Origin: Whalleya microplaca
Lineage: Eukaryota > Ascomycota > Sordariomycetes > Xylariales > Xylariaceae
DNA length: 64,000 bases
NCBI GenBank assembly: GCA_022497155.1
Contig: MU385736.1
Location: 186,001-250,000, forward strand
Direction: 5' to 3'
The stretch's first letter is position 1. The number at the start of each line of letters is the position of its first letter. The notes beneath the pieces are model-generated. The model was not told the DNA's origin. It made no database searches and saw only the letters and a program-made list of their open reading frames with translations. The position numbers were made by a program, and so were the translations under genes. Shown piece after piece: positions 24,260 through 35,900 of this stretch.

Positions 24260-25661
24260 TTATGTATGGGCCTGCTGTGGATGCCGCGGATGTTCAAGTT
24301 CAATGTCTTCCGGACTTTGTGAAGATGTCCTTGGAGAAGTTGAGTGCTCGCCACTCTGCGACGTAACAATGTGTGATTGCGAAGTTGAGACTTCAATACC
24401 CTGCTTCGAACTTCCACTCTTATTCACACCGGGGTAACTGCGACTTGATTGTTTTCGGCTATCCAGAAGACGCTGGAGAGAGAATATGGGCTTGAGGGCA
24501 GGGGCGCTTGCACAGCATATAGCTACGTTGATCTCCACCATAGACCAGACATTTACCTATTGGTGATTAGAATAAGTTATCAAAGCCGGGGTTAAGCCTT
24601 TTGGAAGACGGGCAAACATACAAGTATACTATCGCGGAAGGGGTCAGTAGCCATGGTGTATGTGTGTATCGAGTATAGCCGAGCACAAGAAAAGGCTGTT
24701 GCAAAGCCACCCAGTCCAAACACACCGTAAAGTCCGAGCCGAGTGCGAGGTGATATCTGGAGATGCTTCAAAGTAGGAATCGGGAGGATTAAGATCCAGA
24801 TATCGGTAATAATACCGAATATAGAGGTAACTAATTAAAGGTGAGTAACTTGGGTTTACAACGGAACCTCTACTGCCACTTACAATAAAAGAAAGCTGTG
24901 GTGTTTATACAGCTACCCGGTATTAATCGTGTGAGGTCCCATGCCTTTCCTAGAGGCCTGCATTGACCGAAGGTTACCCCAATGCACACAATAAAGAAGA
25001 CAGCCAGAAGAATGTTCGTGTAGATGCATAAATGGTTGAAAGTGCGTGACACAGCTGAGGGATAGGTATGTTAGCATAGCGAAACTCCGACCACGATCTC
25101 AGGCACGTACCGAATCTATGGTACATAAATACGATTGACATTTTGACGCAAGCGAGAATTGTGTAATACACAATCTCAATCGCGAAAGTTATCTTGTACT
25201 CTTGTTAGAATTATAAGGCTAAGGTATATGTATAGCTGTAGGATTCTTAGAGAATTAGATAGGACTTACTTTGAGAAGTAGCTCCATTTCCCCCGTCGTT
25301 AAAGTCGACATAGGTAAACCCTGCCCGTTGGCTCTTCCTATGAAGAGGATTGCGAGGTAGCCAATTGTGGAAACCTACATAGTGTCAGCGTGGGCAGAAA
25401 CCAAGACCGAGTTGTTGTGAATACCAGAGCCCCAATAATCATGTAGTCATCCATACCGGGTTTCCTGATAATTGTAAACCGAATTAATGCTCGTAAGGTT
25501 ACCAATAGAGCTATTGATCATGATGTTAGCCAAACGTAAAGTTTTGTTGCCAAACCTCAGCAAAGATAGATCGAATTCGTACCTGAGATACATGTTAATG
25601 CTGTCGATATTGTGATGAGAATCGTTCTCTGAGAGCTGTCAAACGAATCCGCTACCTCCAT
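24260..25661 (-). CDS. Fungal rhodopsin-domain integral membrane protein (GPCR-like, PTH11-related)
   Basis: Seven exons on the minus strand encode 344 aa: 25661-25583, 25510-25425, 25374-25270, 25198-25111, 25054-24884, 24830-24622 and 24556-24260. All introns have GT..AG ends and the frame closes exactly. Several membrane helices are visible, with conserved blocks of the fungal rhodopsin-domain family: KPGMDDYMI after helix 1, an extracellular FGQCRPLGKAWD..PGSCIN pair of cysteines, DIWILILPIPTL, and VNVWSMVEINVAICCASAPALKP near the last helix. The cytosolic tail is Ser-rich and hydrophilic. The family includes receptors such as Magnaporthe Pth11, thought to sense surfaces or metabolites, though most members are uncharacterised. 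This copy has no CFEM domain. The exon-4 acceptor was chosen at 25199 because the AG two bases earlier gives an immediate stop. Confidence 0.88.
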
Positions 25662-27540
25662 GGTAGTGTATTTAAGACTCTAGTGAATAGCGGTATCCGG
25701 TGATGCTGATTCAACGACAATAAACGCAAGAATATGGCCAGATGTTATAAATTCTTAAAGGTCGTAGAACAGAATCATCGTTTCGCTCTATCAATAAGTA
25801 GCTGCGGTGAGTTGACGCTCTGGAGAACGAGTTGTAAATGTTGAACACAACATTTTAATATCTGTCGACAGCTCCCGCTACTCTCATGATCTACATACTA
25901 TGCAGTATACCGGTAGTAGGATTATGTACATCCTTGCAAAATATGGGGTAGCGATAGGCTTTGTACATAGTATTCTTCAGCTGATTTTAGACGGCGACAG
26001 CCTATTTGCTACTTAGGGAGCACTACGAACATTCAATCGTCATCAATGGTTTTCATTTGCCGTCTGTGCTAGAATCGTACTATTCTGTCTTGGGTCTTTT
26101 TACTGCCTGGGGACCGTCCCAATCTAGATAGAGAAGCTCGTGGCGATTAACCCACGGTTCGCTCTAAGATCCATATAAATCAGGTCACTCAGCCCTGTCT
26201 AATGTCAGTGCGTGCCTACGGCCTCAACTTACCACAGCACCGGCGCTCAAACTATAATTTAATAGTACCCGATCAAGACATTTATGAAGTGCGATTAAGG
26301 ATGAAACACATGAATGCTATGGGTGCTATTACGTTACTTGCTAACGTGGCTTATTATGATCTGATTATGGAGTCAATGACCTTCACAGACTGGATAAATA
26401 AGGATATCACGTTGTTAAACAAATTACGAGCCGCCTTGGAGAGCACGAATTTTCCTGGACTACGTCTGTGCAATCTCCTATACACGACCGTTTGGGGTTT
26501 TACTGCATGTAGTAAGCAATGTGGGTATAGCAAATGAACTGATGGTCCACTTGAACCTTATTGTAAGCTAGTCGCTAGTTCACAGGTTATAATAGGCAAA
26601 TAGACGGATAAATGTCTTCCAATAGCAAAACTTCAATTGACTTTTATATATATTGTTCACTCATTTTTGCTTGAAGAATCACTATATCTCTCTACTCATG
26701 CCTGACAATCTAATAGCTTCTGTAGAGAAGGTCATCCTGATAACATTATATATGGGTTGATATTTACGATTGGCCGTGTCTTGGCGCTCCCGGAACTTAA
26801 AGTGATCGCCTCCAGGGAACTACCCTACGAACCTGAGACCTTTCCTTTATTACTGGAAAGCTTTCGCATGCGCATTCAGCCCTAACCTAATGAGAAAAGA
26901 GCCTGAGTCATGGATTGTGTTACATGCTATGCTCATCATGAAAACCCAGCATTAACAAGAACAATCTACGTCACAAACACATAGTAGGGGAAGCAAAGGA
27001 TGTATTGGCTCGAGTCATGTTATTCGCAGCATCACTTTGGCAGCTTCAACCAAATCGTACGTGTGTACCTTAGGTAAGCTGTTAAACCATGGTAGAAAAG
27101 AATGTTCATATCAGTATATGTGGGGACTACTAAAATAGCAAGCTAGTTGACTAGGGGCCATAAACTCTGAAGGAGTAATTAGTGTACACGTATGTATGTA
27201 TGAATGCATTTCCTACGAGCCAAATACCTGGACTGTGCGACTGTCAACTCATGATAGCTACAATACCCCTACATAGTATAGATTATATTCACTGGCTCAC
27301 GACATTCGTGCCTGCCTCAGATGTTCACCATGCAGGATAAAGAATCCATTGCGTATGGAAAGTCCTATATTGTAAAACAAAATACAATAGTTTGATGACC
27401 AGGATGCTCAGAAGATAGTATTGCTATAGTTGGATAGCTATGGAAGTTTCTTTGCACATTCTACGGTACATCATCAAAATGCATCCACTAGGTATATAAT
27501 GCGAACTACATATATGTATGACTCGTTGGATTACATAAGT

Positions 27541-28615
27541 CAACCCACCTACAACTCCCACGGTCTTTTCCTAGAAATCCCACAACTCATTTCGCACAGA
27601 CAATTGCGTGGTTACCTATACAAAATAATCGCCCCACCTAGAATTCCCTTCATGATTTCCTAGAATTCCCTTTACCCACTTAAGTACAGGGCTATCATAC
27701 GCTGACATAAATGCCCAGCCAGACTAGTACGGAGATTAATGTCTAGCCGTGTCGATCCGTGTAAATCCAATATACCGAACCACGATCCGTAAACATCAGG
27801 TTATGTAGCTGTTTTGTACCTTATTAAAGCTATTCGCGTACGATCTTAAGGCAAATAGGAGAAAAGGCATAAGTTACTGCATATAACTACTATAGCAACC
27901 TAGCTATAGGTAGCCTCTTTTCGATACTATTGCTTAATAGCTATTTAATCTTACGTTATTCAGAAAAAATCGAATACTTATATATAAAGAAATACTATAC
28001 GCGGCCGGTCGGTTACAAAAATACGCGACAGGTGCCTTCAGCGCGTATATTGTCAACATCTCATCTACATACCCTAGGCAGATACTAATTTGGAGGCTGT
28101 GGAGACAAGGGAATTCTAGGAAATCATGAAGGGAATTGTAGGTGGGGCGAAAATAATATGGAGGTTAATGTGCACAGACAGCAATATAATTGGTACTTTA
28201 TTTTATATGCGTATCTCACTTAAGAAGAAGTATTTTTTGTATTAGCTGATGGTGATGTTTATAAGGTACTTAGACTTATATATAAGCCTCGCTTAAATAT
28301 AAGTACTTTCCCCCGCCTAGCCTTATTAAAGGTACATATATTTATATAGAAAATACACTTAAATAAAAGTACCTTTTTTTTGTGAATACTATTAAAGTCA
28401 GTTAGTTGACGGCTGGTATTAGCATTAGTAATTTTAAGGCTATTGTTACTATGATAATAAAGTGAATGAGATCTTAATGTCTGGGGTCAACATTGATTGA
28501 CACAAGGCCCCCATACTAGTTTGTATGGGAGCCCATGTTAGCGTGTGTAAGCGAAATACGCAGGTGGAGATTGTGGGATTTCTAGGAAATGACCGTGGGA
28601 GTTGTAGGTGGGTTG
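27541..28615. mobile_element. Outer MITE-like TIR element with 8-bp target duplication (hAT-like)
   Basis: The terminal inverted repeats are 43 bp each (27541-27583 and 28573-28615) and differ at one position. They begin CAACCCACCTACAACTCCC. The flanks are identical 8-mers ACATAAGT (27533-27540 and 28616-28623). The length is 1,075 bp including the nested element, or about 547 bp once that insertion and its duplication are removed. No transposase frame is present, so it is non-autonomous. An 8-bp duplication points to the hAT superfamily. Confidence 0.8.
27630..28149. mobile_element. Inner MITE-like TIR element nested in the outer one
   Basis: This element is 520 bp with 43-bp terminal inverted repeats (27630-27672 and 28107-28149) that differ at one base. 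It begins CGCCCCACCTA and is flanked by the 8-mer AAAATAAT on both sides (27622-27629 and 28150-28157). Its arms clearly resemble those of the outer element (shared CCCACCTA and TTTCCTAGAA blocks), so both belong to one family. The internal 430 bp has no coding potential and is not visibly similar to the outer element's interior. Confidence 0.8.
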
Positions 28616-29696
28616 ACATAAGTAGATACTAGCCGCATCTTGTGGTACATGGGCAGTACTCTTATGGTCTCCATAGGAGGAGCTTGGGATCGGCGTTTGA
28701 AACAATTGGACAAATGGGCTAGATTCTTACTATAATAGCTTTAGCGTGGAGATCCGGTCCATTCCCGCGGTTCTATGTATGAGTACACAGTACCTACTGT
28801 CAGGCGCCTTGTTAGCCTATACCATAACTGTAGACGCACGGGCTCATGAAAGATCATCTTTACTCATAACTTCGCCGCAACTCGGAACACAGACCAGTTG
28901 ATGGCCTGAGAAATATGATACCAAATACAGAAAGGGGTATCACAACAGAGTATTGTTAGGTTTCAGAGACCTGCATGCAGACGAGGGACTAGAAGGTTTC
29001 TAATGCACTAGATACACATCATCAGGAGTTTGGATGAGATAATATAACAATAGAGGTTCATATCCTCCGCTGTCCCCTTTTACACGTGTGTACCAACACG
29101 TTACACCTGAAAAGTGAGTGCGATGGTGGGAATTGACAACAATGTCACTTGCAACTCTTGAAGTGGCCTTGTCGATATTCAATGAAAGTGATCCTTAAGG
29201 ATTTCTATGAGCCATACTGGGTCACAACAGGATAGTAACGACGAATATGCACGGATGATTCTCTACTAACATATCTACGTATCTGTGTTCACGCCAAAAA
29301 TATAGCGTGCCTAGCCATTTGCTCCACTGAAGTCATATTAGGGCTTGAGAATTTCTTTATGTAACATCGTTCTAGCTTAGCTGCCCCTTGCTTTTGTATA
29401 TAATAGATATCTTCGTCTTATTACAAAGACCACGGTTTCAGCCATACCTTTCTGCACACCGCTTGAAGCCCCGTGCACTCACTGTTCCTCTCCTCTTCTA
29501 TACCATGTACTCCTTTTGCACATGGAAATCTTACAACTTATTGTTGTAGTCTTCAAGGCCGGGTAACTCCCCGGTGCTGGATATCTCAAGAATCCTCCCT
29601 CAGGGAGAGGGGGGGAGCATATGAACGTACAATGCTTGGTAGTCTACACTAATACTATATGTATAATACATATCAGATACTGACTTAACAAGTCTT

Positions 29697-29855
29697 TGTT
29701 GAAATAGACACAGGCTATGAGTCTTATAGTAATTATTATTAGTGAAGTATCATCACAGGAGTCCTCGGGGGCAGGGTCCCTTACTATATAGAGCCACAGC
29801 TTGTGGGGCGTCCCAGCCACCTCGATTACCAGCCATACACCCCTGTAATCCGACA
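29697..29855 (+). mobile_element. Solo LTR, copy 2 (159 bp)
   Basis: Begins TGTTGAAATAGACACAGG and ends AATCCGACA, with the flanking 5-mer GTCTT on both sides (29692-29696 and 29856-29860). It is collinear with the copy at 23774 along its full length; divergence is concentrated in the central part around the TATA-like box. An antisense open frame of 96 codons covers it and is a coincidence. Confidence 0.75.
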
Positions 29856-30991
29856 GTCTTATCCACGAACCCTCATCGTGTGGCATTTCGACGCTGTATA
29901 CTCGCTGCGGCCGGTTGAGAGCAGTTTCTAGCAAGTATCAGGAAGCAGTGTCTAAACGAGCTGTTCCTAGTCTGACCAAGTGTTATTCGGATGTAGTGGT
30001 ACTATAGAAACTAGCTGAATCCAACTGTCATTGTAAGTGGAACACACTAAATAGAAATTGTAGTAGATCCGATAGAGTGAATATATTGTTTTGGTGCTGG
30101 GTTCCGTTGAACTCTCAAATTTTGTCGCGGGGATATACCAGGCATTATTGCTGTGCCAGCAATAACGGTACCGTTTATTTGCGACACGTTACTCCAGGTT
30201 CAACATAACTGCCTGTGGTTTCTTGGTTCCTTGCGACATTGATAATATGTGACGACACATATACATATAGCTTGGACGATGTAGCTGACTCGAGAACCAA
30301 GTGAAGAGAAATTAAAATATATTACGCGGCACAAATCCTGTGCTAGTTTCAAACATACTGGGGGCTCTATAGAGATATTGTCAAGTTGTTATTGGTTAAG
30401 CCTAAGAACCTTTGAAGAATACCGTTTGTATATATTACTCCCACGTCGTTGTTCGTAACATGCCGTTAGTACGAAACATTGATGGTTAACTAAGGAAAGC
30501 GAGAATAGGAACAGTAAGAAAATTTCGATTTCTACAATCATCTCTGGGCATATCTCTAAAAGCACCTAGGTACGAATGGAAATATAATTCAAAGCGTAGC
30601 ATGGACGTTATAACTATCTTATGGCTGCTTATAAGATGAAGAGGTACAATGCAAAACTCGTAGTTATCTAATTGCAGGTAAATCGGAGATTTAATTAATA
30701 TACTTGAAACTCGATACACAACAAGGTAGCATCCGCAGACTACCCAGTCAAACTTTATTTCCAACAAGGTAGTATTGCACTGAAACATTAGTGCATATCG
30801 TATCGAATATAGCCACCTAGACTGATCTGAAAGACAACGATTTAGTAAATTGCTCGGCCGGAATCCGGCCCAATTTTCCCACGCTACAAATCCAAGGCGG
30901 TAGTTCACCCTCCACCCATCAAAAAGGGCATAAGTTCACTCGGCATGCGGAGGAGATTGAGGTTTGGGGAAGTTGGGGTAAGTGAAATCTC

Positions 30992-30997
30992 CCCGCC
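30992..30997 (-). promoter_or_regulatory. CreA/CRE1-type site candidate upstream of the GH7 gene
   Basis: On the minus strand the sequence reads GCGGGG, matching the SYGGRG consensus of the fungal carbon-catabolite repressor, about 140 bp upstream of the cellulase start. A single six-base match is weak evidence; repression by glucose would be usual for such genes. Confidence 0.25.
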
Positions 30998-31025
30998 TAA
31001 TCTGCCATGGTTATAATGAGAAATG

Positions 31026-31033
31026 TATATATA
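31026..31033 (+). promoter_or_regulatory. TATA-box candidate of the GH7 gene
   Basis: TATATATA lies about 100 bp upstream of the ATG at 31135, a normal distance for a strongly inducible fungal promoter. Confidence 0.4.
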
Positions 31034-31134
31034 TGCTTCAGGGGAAGTAGCCATATAGTTGGACTCTGGAAGTTCGTCTCATCTGTATTGACTCTATTAA
31101 CACAAGTTGACAGTAATTGAAGGTCATAGACACC

Positions 31135-32922
31135 ATGACTTCCAATAAGCTTATGCTCGGTTTCGCCATTCTGAGCCTCGTGGCTGCACAGAAACCTGGC
31201 GATACTTCCGACAACCATCCCGAGTTGACTACTTACCGATGTACTGTCGCCGATGGATGCACAAAAGCGACTAATTATCTCGTTCTCGACTCGTCTGCAC
31301 ATTCCCTTCACCAAGTGGGCACTAGTTACAGCTGTGGTGCTTGGGGAAGTGGACCAAATGCGACGGCTTGTCCTACTGAAGAAGCTTGTGCAGAGAACTG
31401 CGTCAGTAAGTAGTGGTTCAATTGCGTTGTCTTGTCTTTTCTAGTTTTGGATCATTCAATCCTCTGCCTAGTCTAGTGGGAAGCTATGGGACTATGACTA
31501 GAGAGCATGACTGGAATGCCCCTAAACAACAATGTCTAACTTGAGCTGATACAGTGGATGGAATCACCGACTATAGTACCGTTGGTGTCACAACTAACGG
31601 GACTGCGCTTCGTTTACAGCAAATTGTCAATGGAAACGTTGCCTCCCCGCGGCTATATCTGCTAGACGAGACTAAAGGTAGTTATGAGATGGTAAAATTC
31701 ACAGGTGGTGAATTCACTTTCGATATCGATGTGACACATCTACCTTGTGGTATGAATAGCGCTCTCTACCTCTCTGAGATGTTAGCGAACGGTGGCAAAA
31801 GCGAATTGAACAAGGGTGGTGCTTATTGGGGTACTGGATACTGTGATGCACAATGCTACACTACGCCCTTTATTAACGGTGTTGTAGGTGCTGTCCTCGG
31901 GCCTTTATAATGGTCTAAACATATCTAACGAATGGTCATATCAGGGTAACATCGATGGAAAGGGTGCATGCTGTAATGAAATGGATATTTGGGAAGCGAA
32001 CTCTCGTGCGAACCAGATCGCCCCACACCCAGTAAGTAGTATCGAGAGTCAGTGATTGACTCTTTGGTCTTGTCCCAGGGGCAATAATTCCTTTGGGAAG
32101 TATCCGGGAGTCAAAGGCTTATGAGATGGGACCCAGAATTTCCGACAAGTCGCTGAACTGGTTGAAAAGAGCAAATACTGACTGTCGATGCTATAGTGCA
32201 ACCAAACAGGCCCGTATCTTTGCGAAGGAGATGAATGTAAAGCTGATGGTGTCTGTGATAAGAGCGGTTGCGGATGGAATCCTTTTCGACTTAATCAAAC
32301 GGAATATGTGAGTGACATCTAAGAGTCTTTTATTACCTGATTCAAGAGCAATAGTTCCCTATTAGGCTATAATTAGGACTTTGTAGTCCCTGGGTATCTC
32401 TTATAGCCCTCGATAGTTCATCATACTGTCTAAAAGGGAGAATGCTGATTCCGAGTGTTGCAGTATGGAACTGGAGAGAGTTTCGAAGTCGACACAACCA
32501 TCCCTTTCACGGTTGTAACTCAATTCCCAGCCGACGAAAATGGAAAATTGACTGAGATTCATCGCCTTTACGTGCAAGATGGACAAGTCATCAATTCTGA
32601 GGTCGTTAAAAAGGAAGGCATCCCCGAGGTTAATTTTACGAATGATGAATATTGCTCTACGACAGGGGCAGCAAAATTCTTAGGTCTTGGTGCTCATGCA
32701 GGTATGGGTGATGCAATGACGAGAGGCATGGTATTGACGTTCAGTCTCTGGTGGGACGAAGGAAGCAACATGTCATGGCTTGATGGCGCAAAGGATGGCG
32801 CTGGTCCTTGCAATGCCACAGAAGGGAACCCTGCGACCATTCGCGTTGTTGAACCAAACCCTGAAGTAACCTTCAGTAACCTAAAATGGGGGGAGATAGG
32901 CTCGACATTTACATCCGGATGA
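31135..32922 (+). CDS. Secreted GH7 cellulase, endoglucanase type, no CBM
   Basis: Five exons encode 418 aa: 31135-31405, 31555-31883, 31945-32031, 32197-32307 and 32464-32922. A signal peptide (MTSNKLMLGFAILSLVAAQ) precedes the mature start near Gln19/Lys20. The GH7 catalytic triad is intact in CCNEMDIWEANS: Glu212 nucleophile, Asp214, and Glu217 acid/base. Many conserved cysteines (e.g. GYCDAQC, GVCDKSGCGWNP) fit the disulfide-rich GH7 fold. The segment FINGVGNIDGKGACC resembles endoglucanase/CelB-type members more than cellobiohydrolases. The protein stops right after the catalytic core, so there is no linker or cellulose-binding module. By family it hydrolyses beta-1,4-glucan bonds with retention, outside the cell. 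The ATG at 31135 is used because the longer frame upstream lacks an ATG. All splice junctions restore the family consensus. Confidence 0.92.
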
Positions 32923-35900
32923 AATAAAAAGAGTGTATTTTTCATATCTAAGATATAATAGGGCAGAAGAACTTGGATGGAAATCAATGGTCACGTTGTA
33001 CTTTAGTGGTGATTAGATCCATAATGCAGTGTAACAATTCATGTATGCCAATATTTTTCGGATTTTCTCTATAGAATTGAGTTATATGATATTCCTGAAT
33101 ATAATGCGTCGGCTTCTCAAGAAGAACCCAGAGTCTAGTTAATTGGACTTTGAATGGCATGGTTAATGCCATTAGCTCGCCCTTGCGTTCTCATATTGCA
33201 ATTGTGTTTATATCAAGCATTGTTGTTTTCAAGATCTATTTTGTTCTTATAACATTCTTGGCTAAATTTGTTACCATCGAAACAGATAATATTATGTAAT
33301 TCTTACAAGCCCACGCCGATCATGTTCTCTATACATTCTATTTCTGGACAAAAGAGCCTGACGTCATAATCATACACAAGATGTGCTACAAACGAAATCA
33401 ATTACACTTGTTTGCATCCAATATTCAAGTTGTCATGTACTATATCAAGCTGGGCTGGCAATTGAAGATTCGTCTCTAAATCTTATGTTGACCGTAAGTT
33501 TATACGCCCACGCTTATAGTCGTTGCATAGAGAATAGTCGGGATGCATTGTGGCCAATCGTCTAGGCTTGGCGCTTATGGTTCAATGGATGTCGGGGGAT
33601 CTCCGAACCAACCGCACGACTTAATTCGGTAGGCTGTGCATTGGCTGTGTCTCCCATATATATAAATGCTTACGGACTATTGCCGAAGCCATTGTCATCA
33701 GTTCGGCTTGGGCCGCAACGACCAATCACTTAGGTATGTAGCATCCCATGTTACACAGTAAATCAGCGGTGTGCTCAGTCAAAATTTACTGCTCCGTTGT
33801 TTATGAAAATACCTGTAACCGTTATTAGAAATGACATAAGCGTACTATGTTGTAGCTGGCAGGCAGGCTATTCGAATGCTTCCTTCCTGCGACACCACAC
33901 CTATTATTAGACTAAGCATGTGTTTTGATTGGCAGATATTTGGCAAGTAGACGCAGTATCCAGATAATAACATCAAGTAAATGCAAAGGTGCGAAATCTT
34001 GAGTACTTAAAAGACCATAGATTCCTGTTACAGTGAAGTACTATAATGTCAATTCTTCAACCCTCCAAAAGCCGAGAAGCCATTCTAGTTCTACTCATAT
34101 CTGGCCAACAACACGTTTCTTTCGAACACTCCATTAAATGACAGACTCAGAATTACAAAATGCGATTTGTTAGATTTGTCAGTAGCGGCAAGCAGGATAA
34201 TGTCCGAGGACGTCCTGTAGGAGTCTATCAGTGTTGCTGAGGATAAAGCCAAGGTTTGTTATCTTGGCTGGCCGCGGATTTGAAAGCAGACGACTAACAA
34301 GTTTGAAGCCTCATATTTAGATTGGAGAGAGGCCGGATACAGCACCTTCACATTCAATCGAGGATTAAGATGGTATTCCTTCATCACACCTTTTTGCTTC
34401 CCATGAACGATTACACCTACAACACATTGGCATGGAATTGTTACACAACGATATTCCAAACATTATGAAGGACTGTAGTGTCTGGCAAGGAATGAAACAT
34501 GAGCATATGAACATGAGAATCGAGCGATATGATTTGAATCAGGGTTGTGAAATACATACAAACATGACTTGAGTCAACGGCATGAGTATTACGAGATCAT
34601 GCAAGGGATTTGACTGATGAGAGAGGAAGTTGGGCTTATTTGATGCCGCTAATTGGGTTATGAATGGGTGACGGGGATGCAGTCAGAGCCAAACTGCACT
34701 TCATTCCTTTATACCCTAGATAATAACTATATCTAAGTACATGGCTTTCCAGCTTCCGAGTTTGGGATCCCGAGGACTCTTGTCTTCTTGGAACCTTAAT
34801 AGTTAGATTTCTGAGACTCTCCATTCTAACTAACTTACGGCTGTGCTCGATTTACATGTTGGGTTGGCAAAGTACGATGAGCTTAAAAATCCTGCGGATG
34901 TTCAAATTGTGTAAAAGAATACATCAAATACAAATTCAAGTATATATGACGTTGAAATTGAAAAAGAAGAAAAGCAAAATCTTTTTTGACATATAAACAT
35001 ATAGCAAGCTTCTAGGGAAGAGAACCTTCGTCGAGAGTTTAACTATGGTCAGAATCGACGCCAAAGATGATACCCTTATCGTCACGGACTTCGACGTGTC
35101 TACCCCGCCAGTGACCTCTAGCGCTGCCCGTCCCATCTGCTATTGACTCAATAGCCTTCTTATACAGCGAGGCGAGCTATGCCCAGGTAGACTCTAGAGA
35201 ATACAAGAGTTCGATAGTTAGATGAAACTTCCCTTCTTGTCCTTACCATCGATAGAACACGTCAACTGACTTTCCCATGATAGAATCCACCCCACGTTTG
35301 TGTTAGACTAACCAGCCCTTGTGAATAGTAACGTTAGCAGACTATACGATAGGGAGATAGTGTTTTCACTGTTTAAACACTTCAATAAACTACCAGGAGT
35401 TCCAAAACGCTTTTCAGGAAACATTTGACTCCTGTATATTTCCCTTAAGATTGAACCGGGATATAAAGGGAAATGAAAGTACTAGAAACGCTACTTACTG
35501 TCTCGGACAAGAGGGCCTTGCAAGTGTCACTGGCTACACTCTCGAGAATGGATGCCGCGACTTTTGGGTCGCTATTGAAGCATCTTTCCTACGAATAGTA
35601 CCCCTAGATGTTACCATTGTCGTGCTAGTGGCTAGTTTCTGCCGCATTTATGGGGGTTTGAATGTCGTCATCGTCGTCAGTCTCTGAACAAAATCTCTGC
35701 TGGATCACCTGGAACTAAAACAGCTGATATTGATGCCAAGGTATTAAACCATTCAAAATCAGACTTTTTGATAAAATCGATAGTTACAAGCCTATGTATA
35801 GATCCTGGCAGAGTTTTTTAGCAAGCGTATACCTTAGACTGGGGTCCTCCTGAGATCCCTGACCCACGTGTAGCATTTATTACTAGCCTCCAGAGACCAT

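Larger units (their letters stand above)
25662..31134. other. Gene desert, 5.5 kb, with two nested MITE-like elements and a solo LTR
   Basis: Mobile-element remains are listed separately. A 111-codon ATG-initiated open frame at 26202-26537 (plus) and a 140-codon frame at 30486-30908 (minus) are the largest; neither shows a motif I can name. The AT-rich part at 28200-28400 repeats AAGTAC-like words. The rightmost part holds the GH7 promoter. Confidence 0.5.

Noticed and set aside
26202..26537. 111-codon ATG-initiated frame, with a faint resemblance to C-terminal parts of fungal-specific transcription factors.
   Set aside because: The resemblance is too weak, no zinc-cluster domain or splice-linked exon is found nearby, and the setting is a decayed desert.
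27536..28622. First reading of the outer element as ending at GTCAAC with a 4-bp ATAA duplication.
   Set aside because: Moving the ends two bases inward, to match the inner element, gives a perfect 8-bp duplication on both sides, a much better explanation.
30486..30908. 140-codon frame on the minus strand upstream of the GH7 gene.
   Set aside because: No motif and irregular composition; a chance frame in AT-rich DNA.
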